A stretch of 25,715 nt of DNA from Cytauxzoon felis (taxonomy: Eukaryota > Apicomplexa > Aconoidasida > Piroplasmida > Theileriidae), in NCBI GenBank assembly GCA_020283715.1, contig JAIQCW010000325.1, forward strand, positions 1-25,715. The letters are read 5' to 3'. This document shows, piece by piece, positions 10,850 through 21,300 of the stretch. Position numbers and translations under genes: made by a program. Under the pieces are notes generated by a model, which did no database searches, had not been told where the DNA came from, and saw only the letters and a list, made by a program, of their open reading frames with translations. Numbering within the stretch: the stretch's first letter is position 1; the number at the start of each line of letters is the position of its first letter.

Positions 10850-11218
10850 TTAATATTTTAATGAGATTATGATCATCACGATATTTATTAATATTTTTGT
10901 ATAATATTTACGATCATTTATTTTATTATCTTTTAGTTTATATTTTTTATTATTATATAAGATGTTATATAATAGTATATCATCTTTATTGATATAATTG
11001 ATATAGAAGTCACTTATATGATTGATATGTCGAGTATTATATATACGATTAAGGTATATTAAAATTCCATAATTATGATGATATAATTTTAAATTATATG
11101 TTATATAGATATTGAAATATAATTTAATATAGATTATTATATATAGACATGTTGTAAAGACATATGTTAATATGTGTAATAATTTAGTACCCAATTTATG
11201 ATACCTTGATCTTATCAT
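10850..11218 (-). CDS. Doubtful small ORF, 122 residues, unknown
   Basis: An ATG-started frame of 122 codons in very AT-rich DNA. The product is rich in Ile, Tyr, Asn and Lys, with a hydrophobic stretch at about 15-37 and a basic N-terminus (MIRSRYHKLGTK). It could be a small mitochondrial protein, but I recognise no family. Composition alone can produce such a frame here, and there is no splice or homology support. Confidence 0.3.
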   Translation of the reverse strand: MIRSRYHKLGTKLLHILTYVFTTCLYIIIYIKLYFNIYITYNLKLYHHNYGILIYLNRIYNTRHINHISDFYINYINKDDILLYNILYNNKKYKLKDNKINDRKYYTKILINIVMIIISLKY

Positions 11219-11539
11219 TTTAAGTACATTTTTTTTTCCAATCTATAAAATTTATTACCCATATATATTATTTACATGATTTTAATTACATTTCTAAATT
11301 AGCTAGCTGAAGTTGTTCATTTGTATATAGTTGCACTGTACTTGTGTATACTTTAAAAATTTTCTTCTAAAAAAAATAAAAAAAGGATTACCACAGGATA
11401 ACAAAATGATTTAAAAGTATTGATGGATAGAAATATTTATTTATTTTATATAGATACAATTATGGATCGTGTACTTTTAAGAACATTAGATGTTGTTATT
11501 AAGAACGGTTATGTATCAATATAAAGGACCCAAATAATA
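11219..11539. promoter_or_regulatory. 321-nt intergenic region upstream of PGP synthase, with a possible uORF
   Basis: AT-rich DNA with homopolymer runs (T9 near 11229-11237, A-rich block near 11369-11385). An upstream ORF of 33 codons (ATG at 11423, stop TAA at 11522-11524) ends 15 nt before the PGP synthase ATG. It has an internal in-frame ATG at 11462. It may be a leader ORF or an unspliced first exon. Confidence 0.35.
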
Positions 11540-14071
11540 ATGGATTCGGATTTATTAATTGAATATTATATAAAATCTGATGATATTAAATTTATTTATA
11601 CACCAAATGAATTTTATAATACATTATGTAATATATTTAAAAATGCTAAAGAGAGGATAATAATCTCAGCATTATATATGGGTTCAGGACCATTAGAAGA
11701 AGAATTAATTAATAATATTATCTATTCTATTAAGAATTTTAATATTAATGTTGATATTTTATTTGATAAAAATCGCTCCTGTCGTCGTATTACTAAAAAA
11801 AATACTTTAAATTTATTAAAATCATTATGTAAATATAAAAATGTTAATATATCATTATTTCATAATCCAATTTGTGATTCATTTTTATCTAATATATTTA
11901 AATCACCTATTACAGAATCATTTGGTGTATTACATCTTAAAGTATTTGCTGCTGATAATTTATGTATTATAACTGGTGCTAATTTATCTAATGATTATTT
12001 TACTACTAGAGTTGATCGTTATATTATTATTAATAATCAATATTTTGTAGATCTTATGCATACATTTGTAAATACATTACAAACATTATCATTTACACTC
12101 AATAAATATGGTAATATCATATGGAAATCAAATATTATTATTAATCCACTCATTGATAATACACTCTACAAAAAACAATTCCATCTCAGATTCACAACCA
12201 TGCTCAAAATCTGTAAATTTATCACACACAATTATAATAAAAATCTACTCACACATTTCTATACAAACAATCACACATATAATTATCAATCTAGTCCACA
12301 TGAGGTTACCTCCACCGATGGTCCATCCTTGTCTTCCACTCGGCGTGGAGCCTCTTCTATTTATTCATCTCTAAAGAGTATAGCCACTCCCGGAGATCGT
12401 GGTGAAGAAGTTAGTGATGGATCATCCATCATGGGAATGATGGAAGATGGTGCTAAGGATGTGTTGGATGTAACCTCAAGTGGAATGAAGTGTAGTACTG
12501 GACCTCGAGTGGAACCCGTAGCTGATCTCAGGGAAGCGAAGGGGGAGGTAAATAGAGGAAGCTGTCTGCAAGACGAAAATAAGGTTGGAGATGATAGTAG
12601 TAGGAAGGAAATGGATGAAGGTGGAGATGTAACCTCAAGTGGAAAAGATGGGGTAATGGGGTATTATAGGGATAAAAAACCTCATAATAATGATAATAAA
12701 CCCCATGATGATCCCCATAATTCACCTGAAATACAAGGTGAAGGTAGTTATGTAACCTCGAGTGGAGTACCCGTAGCTGATCTATGGGAAGCGAAGGGAC
12801 AACTAAATAGAAGAGCTGACGGCAGGACGACCTCGGGTGTAACGGCCAGTGGAAAGGGAGAAAGTAGTGATGTAACCTCAAGTGGAAAACCCGAAAGTGA
12901 TCTACGGGAGCTTGAGGGGGAGGTAAATAGAGAAGCTGACGGCAGGACCTCGAATAGGAAGACCTCAGGTAGAACGGCGAGTGGGAGAGGTGAAGACAAC
13001 GAAATGACTTTGGATATATTACTAAATACTAAGAGGAAATGTATAAGAGATGATATTAATGTTTCAATGACAGATTTTATGGAATATAATAGTCAGGAGA
13101 GTACTCCTAATAGTTTATCATCTAGTAGATGTGATTCGATGGATAATCTTGGATCTATTGGTCATAATTATTCATTTTTACAATTGAATGATAGTTATTC
13201 TACACCTACATCTAATGAAAGGGGTGGTTTTTTGGATTCTATAATGGTTAATCCATTTATACTATTACCATCTCATAAAAGTATACCACTTAAACCATTA
13301 AATGAATTAGAATCGTATTGTTCATTATGTAATGTTAATTATATTAATGATTTTGTACGTATAAGAATTGTTTTTCAAATTCCATTTGCAATACCTGCAA
13401 TAAATCAAGAGGAATTAATATTAAAGGATTTGATTTGTTCTTATAGTAAGAGTGGTCATTATATTTTGATTACTACACCATATTTTAATTTTACTCGTGA
13501 ATATTTCGATTTATATAAGAAGATAACTAGTGATTATAATAATACATCTGATCCATGTATTAAAGTTATTACTTCATCTCCTATTGCTAATGGATTCTAT
13601 CATACTAATGGTGCTACTAGGATATTTCCATTTATATATTCATTCAAGGCATTAAATTATGTTAATAGTATAATTAATGGTTATAAAAGGATAGGAAAAT
13701 ATATTAATGATATTTATAAAATATATATGGAATATACAAGACCTAATTATACATTTCATTCTAAAGGTTTATGGGTATTACCACAACAGGTACAAGATTT
13801 AGATACAATATCATTAGATGAATTCTGTAAAGGATTTAAGAATCCATGTCTTATGGTCATTGGTAGTTCTAATTTTGGGTATAGATCGCATCGTAGAGAT
13901 TTAGAAATGAGTTTAATAATCGAGACAAATTCAACTAGATTATTAGAATCAATGAAGATTGAAATCTACAATATTGTAAAACATTCATCAAAATTAGCAT
14001 TTAATAAAAATTATGATTATTTTAATTTTAAAAGATTATTTTTTAATAATCTTATACATCAATATCTATAA
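11540..14071 (+). CDS. Phosphatidylglycerophosphate synthase (PGS1 type, PLD superfamily) with in-frame repeat insert
   Basis: This enzyme transfers the phosphatidyl group of CDP-diacylglycerol to glycerol 3-phosphate, giving phosphatidylglycerophosphate for cardiolipin, in mitochondria. One exon encodes 843 residues. It carries two HKD motifs: H132-x-K134-xxxx-D139 (LHLKVFAAD) in a TGANLSNDYF context, and H740-x-K742 (FHSKGLWVL) followed by VIGSSNFGYRSHRRDLEMSL, the signature of eukaryotic PGS1. The N-terminus (TPNEFYNTLCNIFKNAKERI, then ALYMGSG) also fits. Residues about 251-485 are not part of the family. They are translated A-element modules ([46 protein letters not shown]) placed between the two catalytic halves. 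Without them the length is about 600. No targeting peptide is obvious at the annotated ATG. Confidence 0.9.
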   Translation: MDSDLLIEYYIKSDDIKFIYTPNEFYNTLCNIFKNAKERIIISALYMGSGPLEEELINNIIYSIKNFNINVDILFDKNRSCRRITKKNTLNLLKSLCKYKNVNISLFHNPICDSFLSNIFKSPITESFGVLHLKVFAADNLCIITGANLSNDYFTTRVDRYIIINNQYFVDLMHTFVNTLQTLSFTLNKYGNIIWKSNIIINPLIDNTLYKKQFHLRFTTMLKICKFITHNYNKNLLTHFYTNNHTYNYQSSPHEVTSTDGPSLSSTRRGASSIYSSLKSIATPGDRGEEVSDGSSIMGMMEDGAKDVLDVTSSGMKCSTGPRVEPVADLREAKGEVNRGSCLQDENKVGDDSSRKEMDEGGDVTSSGKDGVMGYYRDKKPHNNDNKPHDDPHNSPEIQGEGSYVTSSGVPVADLWEAKGQLNRRADGRTTSGVTASGKGESSDVTSSGKPESDLRELEGEVNREADGRTSNRKTSGRTASGRGEDNEMTLDILLNTKRKCIRDDINVSMTDFMEYNSQESTPNSLSSSRCDSMDNLGSIGHNYSFLQLNDSYSTPTSNERGGFLDSIMVNPFILLPSHKSIPLKPLNELESYCSLCNVNYINDFVRIRIVFQIPFAIPAINQEELILKDLICSYSKSGHYILITTPYFNFTREYFDLYKKITSDYNNTSDPCIKVITSSPIANGFYHTNGATRIFPFIYSFKALNYVNSIINGYKRIGKYINDIYKIYMEYTRPNYTFHSKGLWVLPQQVQDLDTISLDEFCKGFKNPCLMVIGSSNFGYRSHRRDLEMSLIIETNSTRLLESMKIEIYNIVKHSSKLAFNKNYDYFNFKRLFFNNLIHQYL
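12293..12990 (+). repeat. A element block inserted in frame in PGP synthase
   Basis: About 700 nt of A modules start at a TCCACATGAGGTTACC linker and end at GACCTCAGGTAGAACGG. It holds three core modules, the ATCATGGGAATGATGG hairpin module, a GCCACTCCCGGAGATCGTGG module, and an AT-rich spacer coding KPHNNDNKPH also found in the SNF2 gene. It is far more GC-rich than the flanking coding sequence and open across its whole length. Confidence 0.9.
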
Positions 14072-14197
14072 TTTTATAAAATTTTATAATACATGTCCCC
14101 CATGATTAACATATATATATTCCATCAGACTCTATTATGTTTTATTGTACCATTGTTTATATTATATTAGAATTATGTCAAGATTTTAATACAGGTA

Positions 14198-15276
14198 ATG
14201 CATATACTATACACATTTATATCATATACAATAGATACATATAAAATTACACAATCTACATCCATAGACAATAGTATGAACAATATTATAATAATTTATA
14301 TAATAATCTATAGCGAAATGGGCCAAATATGAAATCAAAAGATTCACATACAAATTAGGAACCATCAATAAACAATTAAGAAAGGTAAAATCATCATCTA
14401 TATACAATCATACATGTCTATACTATTTAATCATATATAATTAATAAGAAAGACATCCAAATGAAGTCCACTTGAGGTCAAATCCAACTCTCTTCGTCTT
14501 GCAGCTCCACCTGAGGTTACCTCCAACTCTTCTTCCACTAGGCGTGGTGGCCTTCTCTATTTATCTCCCCTTCCAGCTCCCGTAGATCGCTTCCAGGTTC
14601 CACTCGAGGTCCAGTACTACACTTCATTCCACTTGAGGTTACATCCAACACATCCTTAGAACCATCTTCCATCATTCCCATGATGGATGATCCATCACTA
14701 CCTTCACCACGATCTCCGGGAGTGGCTTTACTCTTTAGAGATAGGTAATTGGAAGAGCTGACGGCAGGACTAAAAGAGGTGGATTGGACCTCAGGTGGAA
14801 CCGCGAGTGGATAAGGAGGTGGTTGAGATGAAGAGTTGAATTGGACATTGTTATAAATTTTGATTTTATAAATGATATTACAGGTAAAGTGTGAGCGTGA
14901 TGTATTATATAAGAGTTTTACTGTTGATGACTTGCGTTTGCGTACTTTAACATTAAGGAAGCGTGAATTATCTTGTAAATTACAGATTATTAGTAGGCTT
15001 CGTAGATTATTTAAGAATTATTTGAAAGGTTTATCTTGTAAATCATTACCTCCTTTACCTTTTGTTCCTTTAGATTATCGTAGTAATATTGTTCCTTTAG
15101 AATTTTATGAATCTGGTATTGTTGGTAGAATTAATTATAAAAATAAATTAAATAAACGTTATAATATATTTAATGATTATAATTATGGTGCTGGGGCTAA
15201 TATTAATGGGGCTAAAATTTTAAATTTAATTGCTAAAGTGAAGGGTAAATTAATATATAAAGATAGATTGATGTAA
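14198..15276 (+). CDS. Small basic protein of unknown function
   Basis: Not recognised. Exons 14198-14273, 14314-14384 and 14884-15276 give 179 residues. The first intron is 40 nt; the second (499 nt) is filled by an A element in reverse orientation. Phases agree at both joints and the exons contain no stops. The product is strongly basic, with a Lys/Arg-rich helical centre (DLRLRTLTLRKRELSCKL, ISRLRRLFKNYLKG), a Pro-rich turn (SLPPLPFVPLDYRS) and an Asn/Tyr-rich tail. This looks like an organellar ribosomal or RNA-binding protein, but that is only an inference from composition. Exon 3 is the most secure; the first exon could be chosen differently. Its stop lies in the first copy of a 29-nt tandem repeat. 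Confidence 0.5.
14467..14812 (-). repeat. A element in intron 2 of the basic-protein gene
   Basis: About 346 nt, all in reverse orientation: linker TCCACTTGAGGTC, CCACTAGGCGTGG hairpin, reverse core variant (CTTCCAGCTCCCGTAGATCG), ATCATTCCCATGATGG module, CCACGATCTCCGGGAGTGG module, GCTGACGGCAGGAC and the closing GGACCTCAGGTGGA linker. The outer ends are inverted repeats, about 19 of 22 nt matching. Confidence 0.9.
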
Positions 15277-15370
15277 TTGAAGGATATAAAGATAGATTGA
15301 TGTAATTGAAGGATATAAAGATAGATTGATGTAATTGAAGGATATAAAGATAGATTGATGTAATTGAAGG
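15255..15370. repeat. Four tandem copies of a 29-nt unit
   Basis: Perfect or near-perfect copies of a unit beginning ATATAAAGATAGATTGATGT start at 15255, 15284, 15313 and 15342, with a degenerate fifth start at 15371. The stop codon of the upstream gene is in copy 1 and the SNF2 ATG follows 10 nt after copy 4, so the array is essentially the whole 104-nt intergenic spacer. Confidence 0.95.
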
Positions 15371-15380
15371 ATATAAAAAA

Positions 15381-18300
15381 ATGGATGAGCGTATCAAGAG
15401 AACATCAGCTATTAATCAAAGATTATTAATGCAAAAGATAGCATCAGGTGAAGATGAGACATTAATACCAAAGAAATCATCATATAATAAAATAGATAAT
15501 ATAAAATCTACTAGAGGTAGGAAACCAAAATATAAAGATGTAGAATTAATAGAATTAAATAATATACAATTAAAATATAAATATGGTTTAGATTATATTA
15601 ATAATTTATATAATAATAATTATAATGAATTAATATTAAAAACATTAAATGAAATTAGATTAATGGGGTTAAATAATATAATATTATCTGATGATTTTTT
15701 TATTAGTACAGGTGGTTATTATAATAATTTAATAGATGATATTGATAATATTAAAAATGAAATAAATAATTTAAATAAAAAATTAACCCAATTATATGAT
15801 AATATGGGGAAAAATACAATAACAAAATTAAATGAACCAAAATTAAATGATAATAATATATGGGATGATATATTAATAGAAATGAAAGATTTTCAAGATT
15901 TAGTATCATATGAACATAAAGAAAAGCGAAAAAAATTTAAAAATATTATAAATTATATACAAAAACAATCTATTAAATATGATAATAAAATTAAAAATAC
16001 ACATGAAAATAATAAAATTATATTACAAACATGTAAAAATATCTCATCTATTGTTGATATTTTCTGGAATAAAATTGAATCATTCGCATGGGAAAAACTT
16101 AAACGTGATTTACATGCACAATTAATACAAAAAAAACGTCAACGATTAGATAAATTCATAGAAGATGCCATCAAACTATCAATCTCACATGATCAACGTA
16201 AAATATTAAATAGAAAATTATCCACACTTAAAAGATGTAATGAATCCAATGAAGAATACACAAGAGAAAGTAAAACTGTACTATCTGGAAGCGATCTCAG
16301 GGAAGCGGAGGGCTCTCCACTCGAGGTCCAATCCAACACTTCTCCACTCGCCGTGGAGGCTTCATCTAATTACCTATCTCTAAAGAGTAGAGCCACTCCC
16401 GGAGATCGTGGCAATGAAGGTAGTGATCCGAGTGTAGTTAGTACTGGACCTCAAGTGGAACCCGCAGCTGATCTACGGGAAGCGAAGGGGGAGGTAAATA
16501 AAGAAGCTGACGGCAGGAAGACCTCAAGTGGAGGAGCTCCATGCAATGGAAAAGATGGACTTCAGGTGGAAGCTGACGGCAGGAATGTAACATCAGGTGG
16601 AGTGGATGACGAGGAAAATGTGAGTGTCGATGGTGTTGAAGGTAATATTGGTGATGATGAATATATAATGGATGTGGAGATGATTAAAAAAATGGAGCAA
16701 GATGATTTACAATTAGATGAAGAAATGAATAGTGATGATGATATAGATGAAGATAAAAATAATGAATTAACACTACTCGAAGATGAAGCTAATCTACCAA
16801 TCGAAGAATTACTCAAAAGATACCAATTAAATACAGATGATGAATTTACAACACCTGAAGTCCAATCCACTCCAACCGAGGTTACAACCACTGATCCCAC
16901 TTGCCGTGGTGACTCTCCACCTGATGTCAGTCCTGCCGTCAGCTCTTCCAATTATCTCCCCGTAAACGGTAATGCCACTCCCGGAGATCGTGGCGAAGGT
17001 AGTGATGAAGGTTGTGATGGATCATCCATCATGGGAATGATGGAAGATGGTGCTAAGGATGTGTTAGATGTAACCTCAGGTGGAAAAGATGGGGTAAAGG
17101 AGGGTTATGGGGGTAATAAACCTCATAATAATGATAATAAACCCCATAATGTACCTGTAATACAAGTTGATAATGAGTACAATACCTCAAGTGGAAAACC
17201 CGAGAGCGATCTACGGGAGCTTGAGGGGGAAGTAAATAGAGAAGCTGACGGCAGGAATGTAACCTCAGGTGGAGGCCGTCTGCAAGACAAGGAAAGGACT
17301 TCAGGTGGAATATCGAATGTTAAAGTATTACATGATGATGAGATTAGGGTACCAGAATTGATTCGTGCAAAATTGCGTCCATATCAGATGGATGGTTTAC
17401 GATGGTTGGTTGGTTTATATAATAGGGGTATAAATGGTATATTAGCTGATGAGATGGGTTTAGGTAAGACATTACAGGCTATATGTTTATTAGCATATTT
17501 AGCATGTGAATATAATATATGGGGTCCACATTTAATAGTAGTACCAACATCTGTATTATTAAATTGGGTAATGGAATTTAAGAAATTTTGTCCAGGATTT
17601 AAGATATTAGCATATTATGGTACACAATTAGAACGTGCTAAAAAACGTATAGGTTGGAATAAACCATATAGTTTTAATGTATGTATATCATCATATGCTA
17701 TAGTAGTACAAGATTCATTTATAATGAAAAGAAAAAGTTGGATATATATGATATTAGATGAAGCACAAAATATAAAAAATTTTAATTCTAAACGTTGGCA
17801 AACATTATTAACATTTAATACTATAAATAGATTATTATTAACTGGTACACCATTACAAAATTCATTACAAGAATTATGGTCATTAATGCATTTTATATTA
17901 CCAGATATATTTAAATCACATAGTGAATTTAAAGAATGGTTTACTGATCCATTAAATGATATTATAGAACAAGATAATATTAATATAAATAATACATTTA
18001 CAACAGAATTAGTTACAAAATTACATACAATATTTCGTCCATATTTATTAAGAAGGCTTAAAAAAGATGTTGAAAAACAAATGCCATCTAAATATGAACA
18101 TGTTATTAAATGTATACTTACTAGAAGACAAAAAATATTATATGATGAATTTATAACTAATATTAATACTATTAATATATTAAATAATCCTAATTATAGA
18201 AATATGCTTAATATATTAATGCAATTAAGAAAAATATGTAATCATCCTAATCAATTACAATCAAGACCTATTATATCACCATTTTTTGATCTACATCTAT

Positions 18301-21300
18301 TAGATGATTATCAATATAATATACAATTCTTATCATCTATTAAATCTAATGTTAAATTATATAATATTATTAAAATTCCACAGCAACAATCCCATCATTT
18401 ACCCCATCATTATTTTCCTATTAATAAAATACAAGATTATCATCTACCATTACCAAATATTATATTCAATACAATAGAATCCATCAAATATGATAACATC
18501 TATCATACACATCGCAATAATTATCATAATAATCTAAATAATATCTCAATCATCAAAAAACATTACATCGCTACACCTACCAGATACTATAAACATACCA
18601 ACATCTACTGGTCTACACACCTCATCAATATACTCTATCATACCAAAAGAAGAAAAATCAACACACAAAATTCATACGATGTTACAACCACCACTCCACC
18701 TGAGGTTACAACCACTGTTCCACTCGCCTCCACCGAGGTCCAATCCGCATCTCTTCCTCCTGCCGTCAGCTCTTCCAATTACCTCCCCGTAAACGGTAAT
18801 GCCACTCCCAGAGATCGTGGCGGTGAGAAGGGTAGTGATGGATCATCCATCATGGGAATGATGGAAGATGGTTCTAAGGATGTGTTGGATGTAACCTCAA
18901 GTGGAATGAGGAATAGTACTGGACCTCGAGTGGAACCCGCAGCTGATCTCAGGGAAGCGGAGGGACAACTAAATAGAAGAGGCACCACGCCTAGTGGAAT
19001 GACCTCAGGAGAAGATGGTAGAGTGGTGGTAAAGAGTGAGATATTAGATATATCGGATTACAATATATTTAAGATTGATCTTGTGAGGCGTAATAATGAC
19101 GTTCGTGTATATACGATTGGTGATGTTGGAAATGATTGTATAGATGATGATTTATCTCGTAATACATTATGGTCTGATTTAACAAAGCCTGTTGTTAATG
19201 GTATTGTTGATAAATATTGGTGGATGATTAGCAATTTTGTATGTATATTGAGTAATAAAATTAAATGTAGACCACGTAGGGTATATTATACTGGTATTGG
19301 TGGTAAATTAATATATTTAAATGATAATATACGCATCTCTAATATTAAAAGTACTTATTATAATAATAATCCTTCATATTTTAATAATAATAAATTTACA
19401 ATGGAACATGTCTATTCATCACAACAATTATTATTCCCACCCAGAAGATTATTAAATGATGATTGCGGGAAATTCCTTGTACTCGGTAATCTATTAAAAA
19501 AACTACAAAAATGAAGGACATAGATGCCTACTATATACACAATTCTCCAAAATGCTCGATATTCTCGAAAACTGGATCAACTATCTAGGACTCACATATA
19601 TACGACTCGATGGATCAACCAAAGTATGTTTGAAGAATATTTACTCAACCTTATGTCACCTGAGGTTACAATCCACCTGAAGTTACATCTACCTCTTTTC
19701 GTCCTGCCGTCAGCTCTTCCATTTACTTCCCCTTCCAGCTCCCATAGATCGCTTCCAGGTTCCGCTTGAGGTTATAAACCTTATTTCGTTGAGATATGTC
19801 TAAAGTGACGGAATTCATGTTTGAAGGGATATCTCAATGAATATAAAATGGAATGAAGTGAGGATGATAAAATTCAATACAATCATCAAAGTCCTCTTGA
19901 ATGAAGTATTAACATCTAAAATTCATTCAATATTCATTGAATAATCTTCATGAGTTTCCCCAGAAATGATGAAATTCCTTCAAATTTTAGAGGTAGAAAT
20001 GAAGTTTTGAAATTAGTAATATAACCTCGGGTGGATACCTCATGTGGAATACCCGTAGCTGATCTCAGGGAAGCGAAGGGGGAAGTAAATAGGAGAGGCT
20101 CCACGCCTAGTGGAATCAGTGGATATAACTTCAGGTGGAATGCACATCATGTTAAATAGATAAACTATATATTTCAATATTATATAATAAATTATTTACA
20201 GGTTGATATGAGGCAGAGGATAGTATCTAGATTTAATGAGAATACAAAGATATTTTTATTTATATCATCTACAAGGGCTGGTGGTGTAGGATTGACATTA
20301 ACTGGTGCTGATACGGTTATATTTTATGATACAGATTGGAATCCAGCAATGGATCGTCAAGCTATGGATAGGTTAGTAATATATTTTAATTATATTATTT
20401 ATTTATTATTTAGATGTCATAGAATTGGTCAAACTAGAGAAGTTAATGTCTATAGGCTTATAAGTGAACATACCGTAGAAGAAAATATATGGAGAAAACA
20501 ATTACAAAAAAGAAAATTAGATGATATCGTAGTCGATAAAGGAAAATTCAATACAGATGAAAACTGGTTTTCAAATGTCGATACACTCCTCACCATACTC
20601 AAAGTTCGTTTTCACCATATAAACATAATGAAATATTATGATCACTCCACTCGAGGTCCAATCCACCTCTCTTCGTCCTGCAGACAGCTCTTCAGCTGAA
20701 GTTACAACATCTGATCCCACTAGGCGTGGTGCCTCTTCCAATTACCTATCCCTGAAGGGTATAGCCACTCCCGGAGATCGTGGCGGAAGTTTAGTTATTG
20801 GACCTCAGGTGGAGACCTCAAGTGGAACCCGTAGCTGATCTCAGGGAAGCGTAGGGGGAAGTAATAGAAGAGCTGACGGCAGGAAAGACCTCAGGTCGAG
20901 AAGATAATGATTGGACATTGTGTGGAATATTTTCATATATATATATATATATATATAGGAGCGTAATGTTGATAATACGGATATATATGGTAAGAAGGTA
21001 TTGCATGAGGCTGAGGAGGCGGTTGTGGAGAAGAAATCTCATTCATTGAAGTTATTGATAGAGGCTGAGGATGTTGATGATTCGATGGCATTGAAGCATA
21101 TGGCTAAGGAATGTGAAGAGATTAAAAATGAATTTCAGATGGTATAATTGATTTAATATTGATTTAATATTATTTATAGGATTTCAAGACGGATTTAATA
21201 TCATCTATACCATCATTAGTTACTTATTGTATACAACATTTATTGAAATATCAAACACCATCACTTATATCAAGGGTTGAAGATATGAAAATTAGAATTC

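Noticed and set aside
12528..12999. Antisense reading frames through the PGP synthase insert
   Set aside because: They exist only because the core module is open in several frames. They have no start context or conserved domain.
14222..14407. Short minus-strand ORF after PGP synthase
   Set aside because: It overlaps two phase-consistent exons of the plus-strand basic-protein gene and has a low-complexity product.
16562..16951. Antisense Ser-rich frame in the SNF2 gene
   Set aside because: It is a shadow of the acidic Asp/Glu-rich region on the coding strand plus element sequence.
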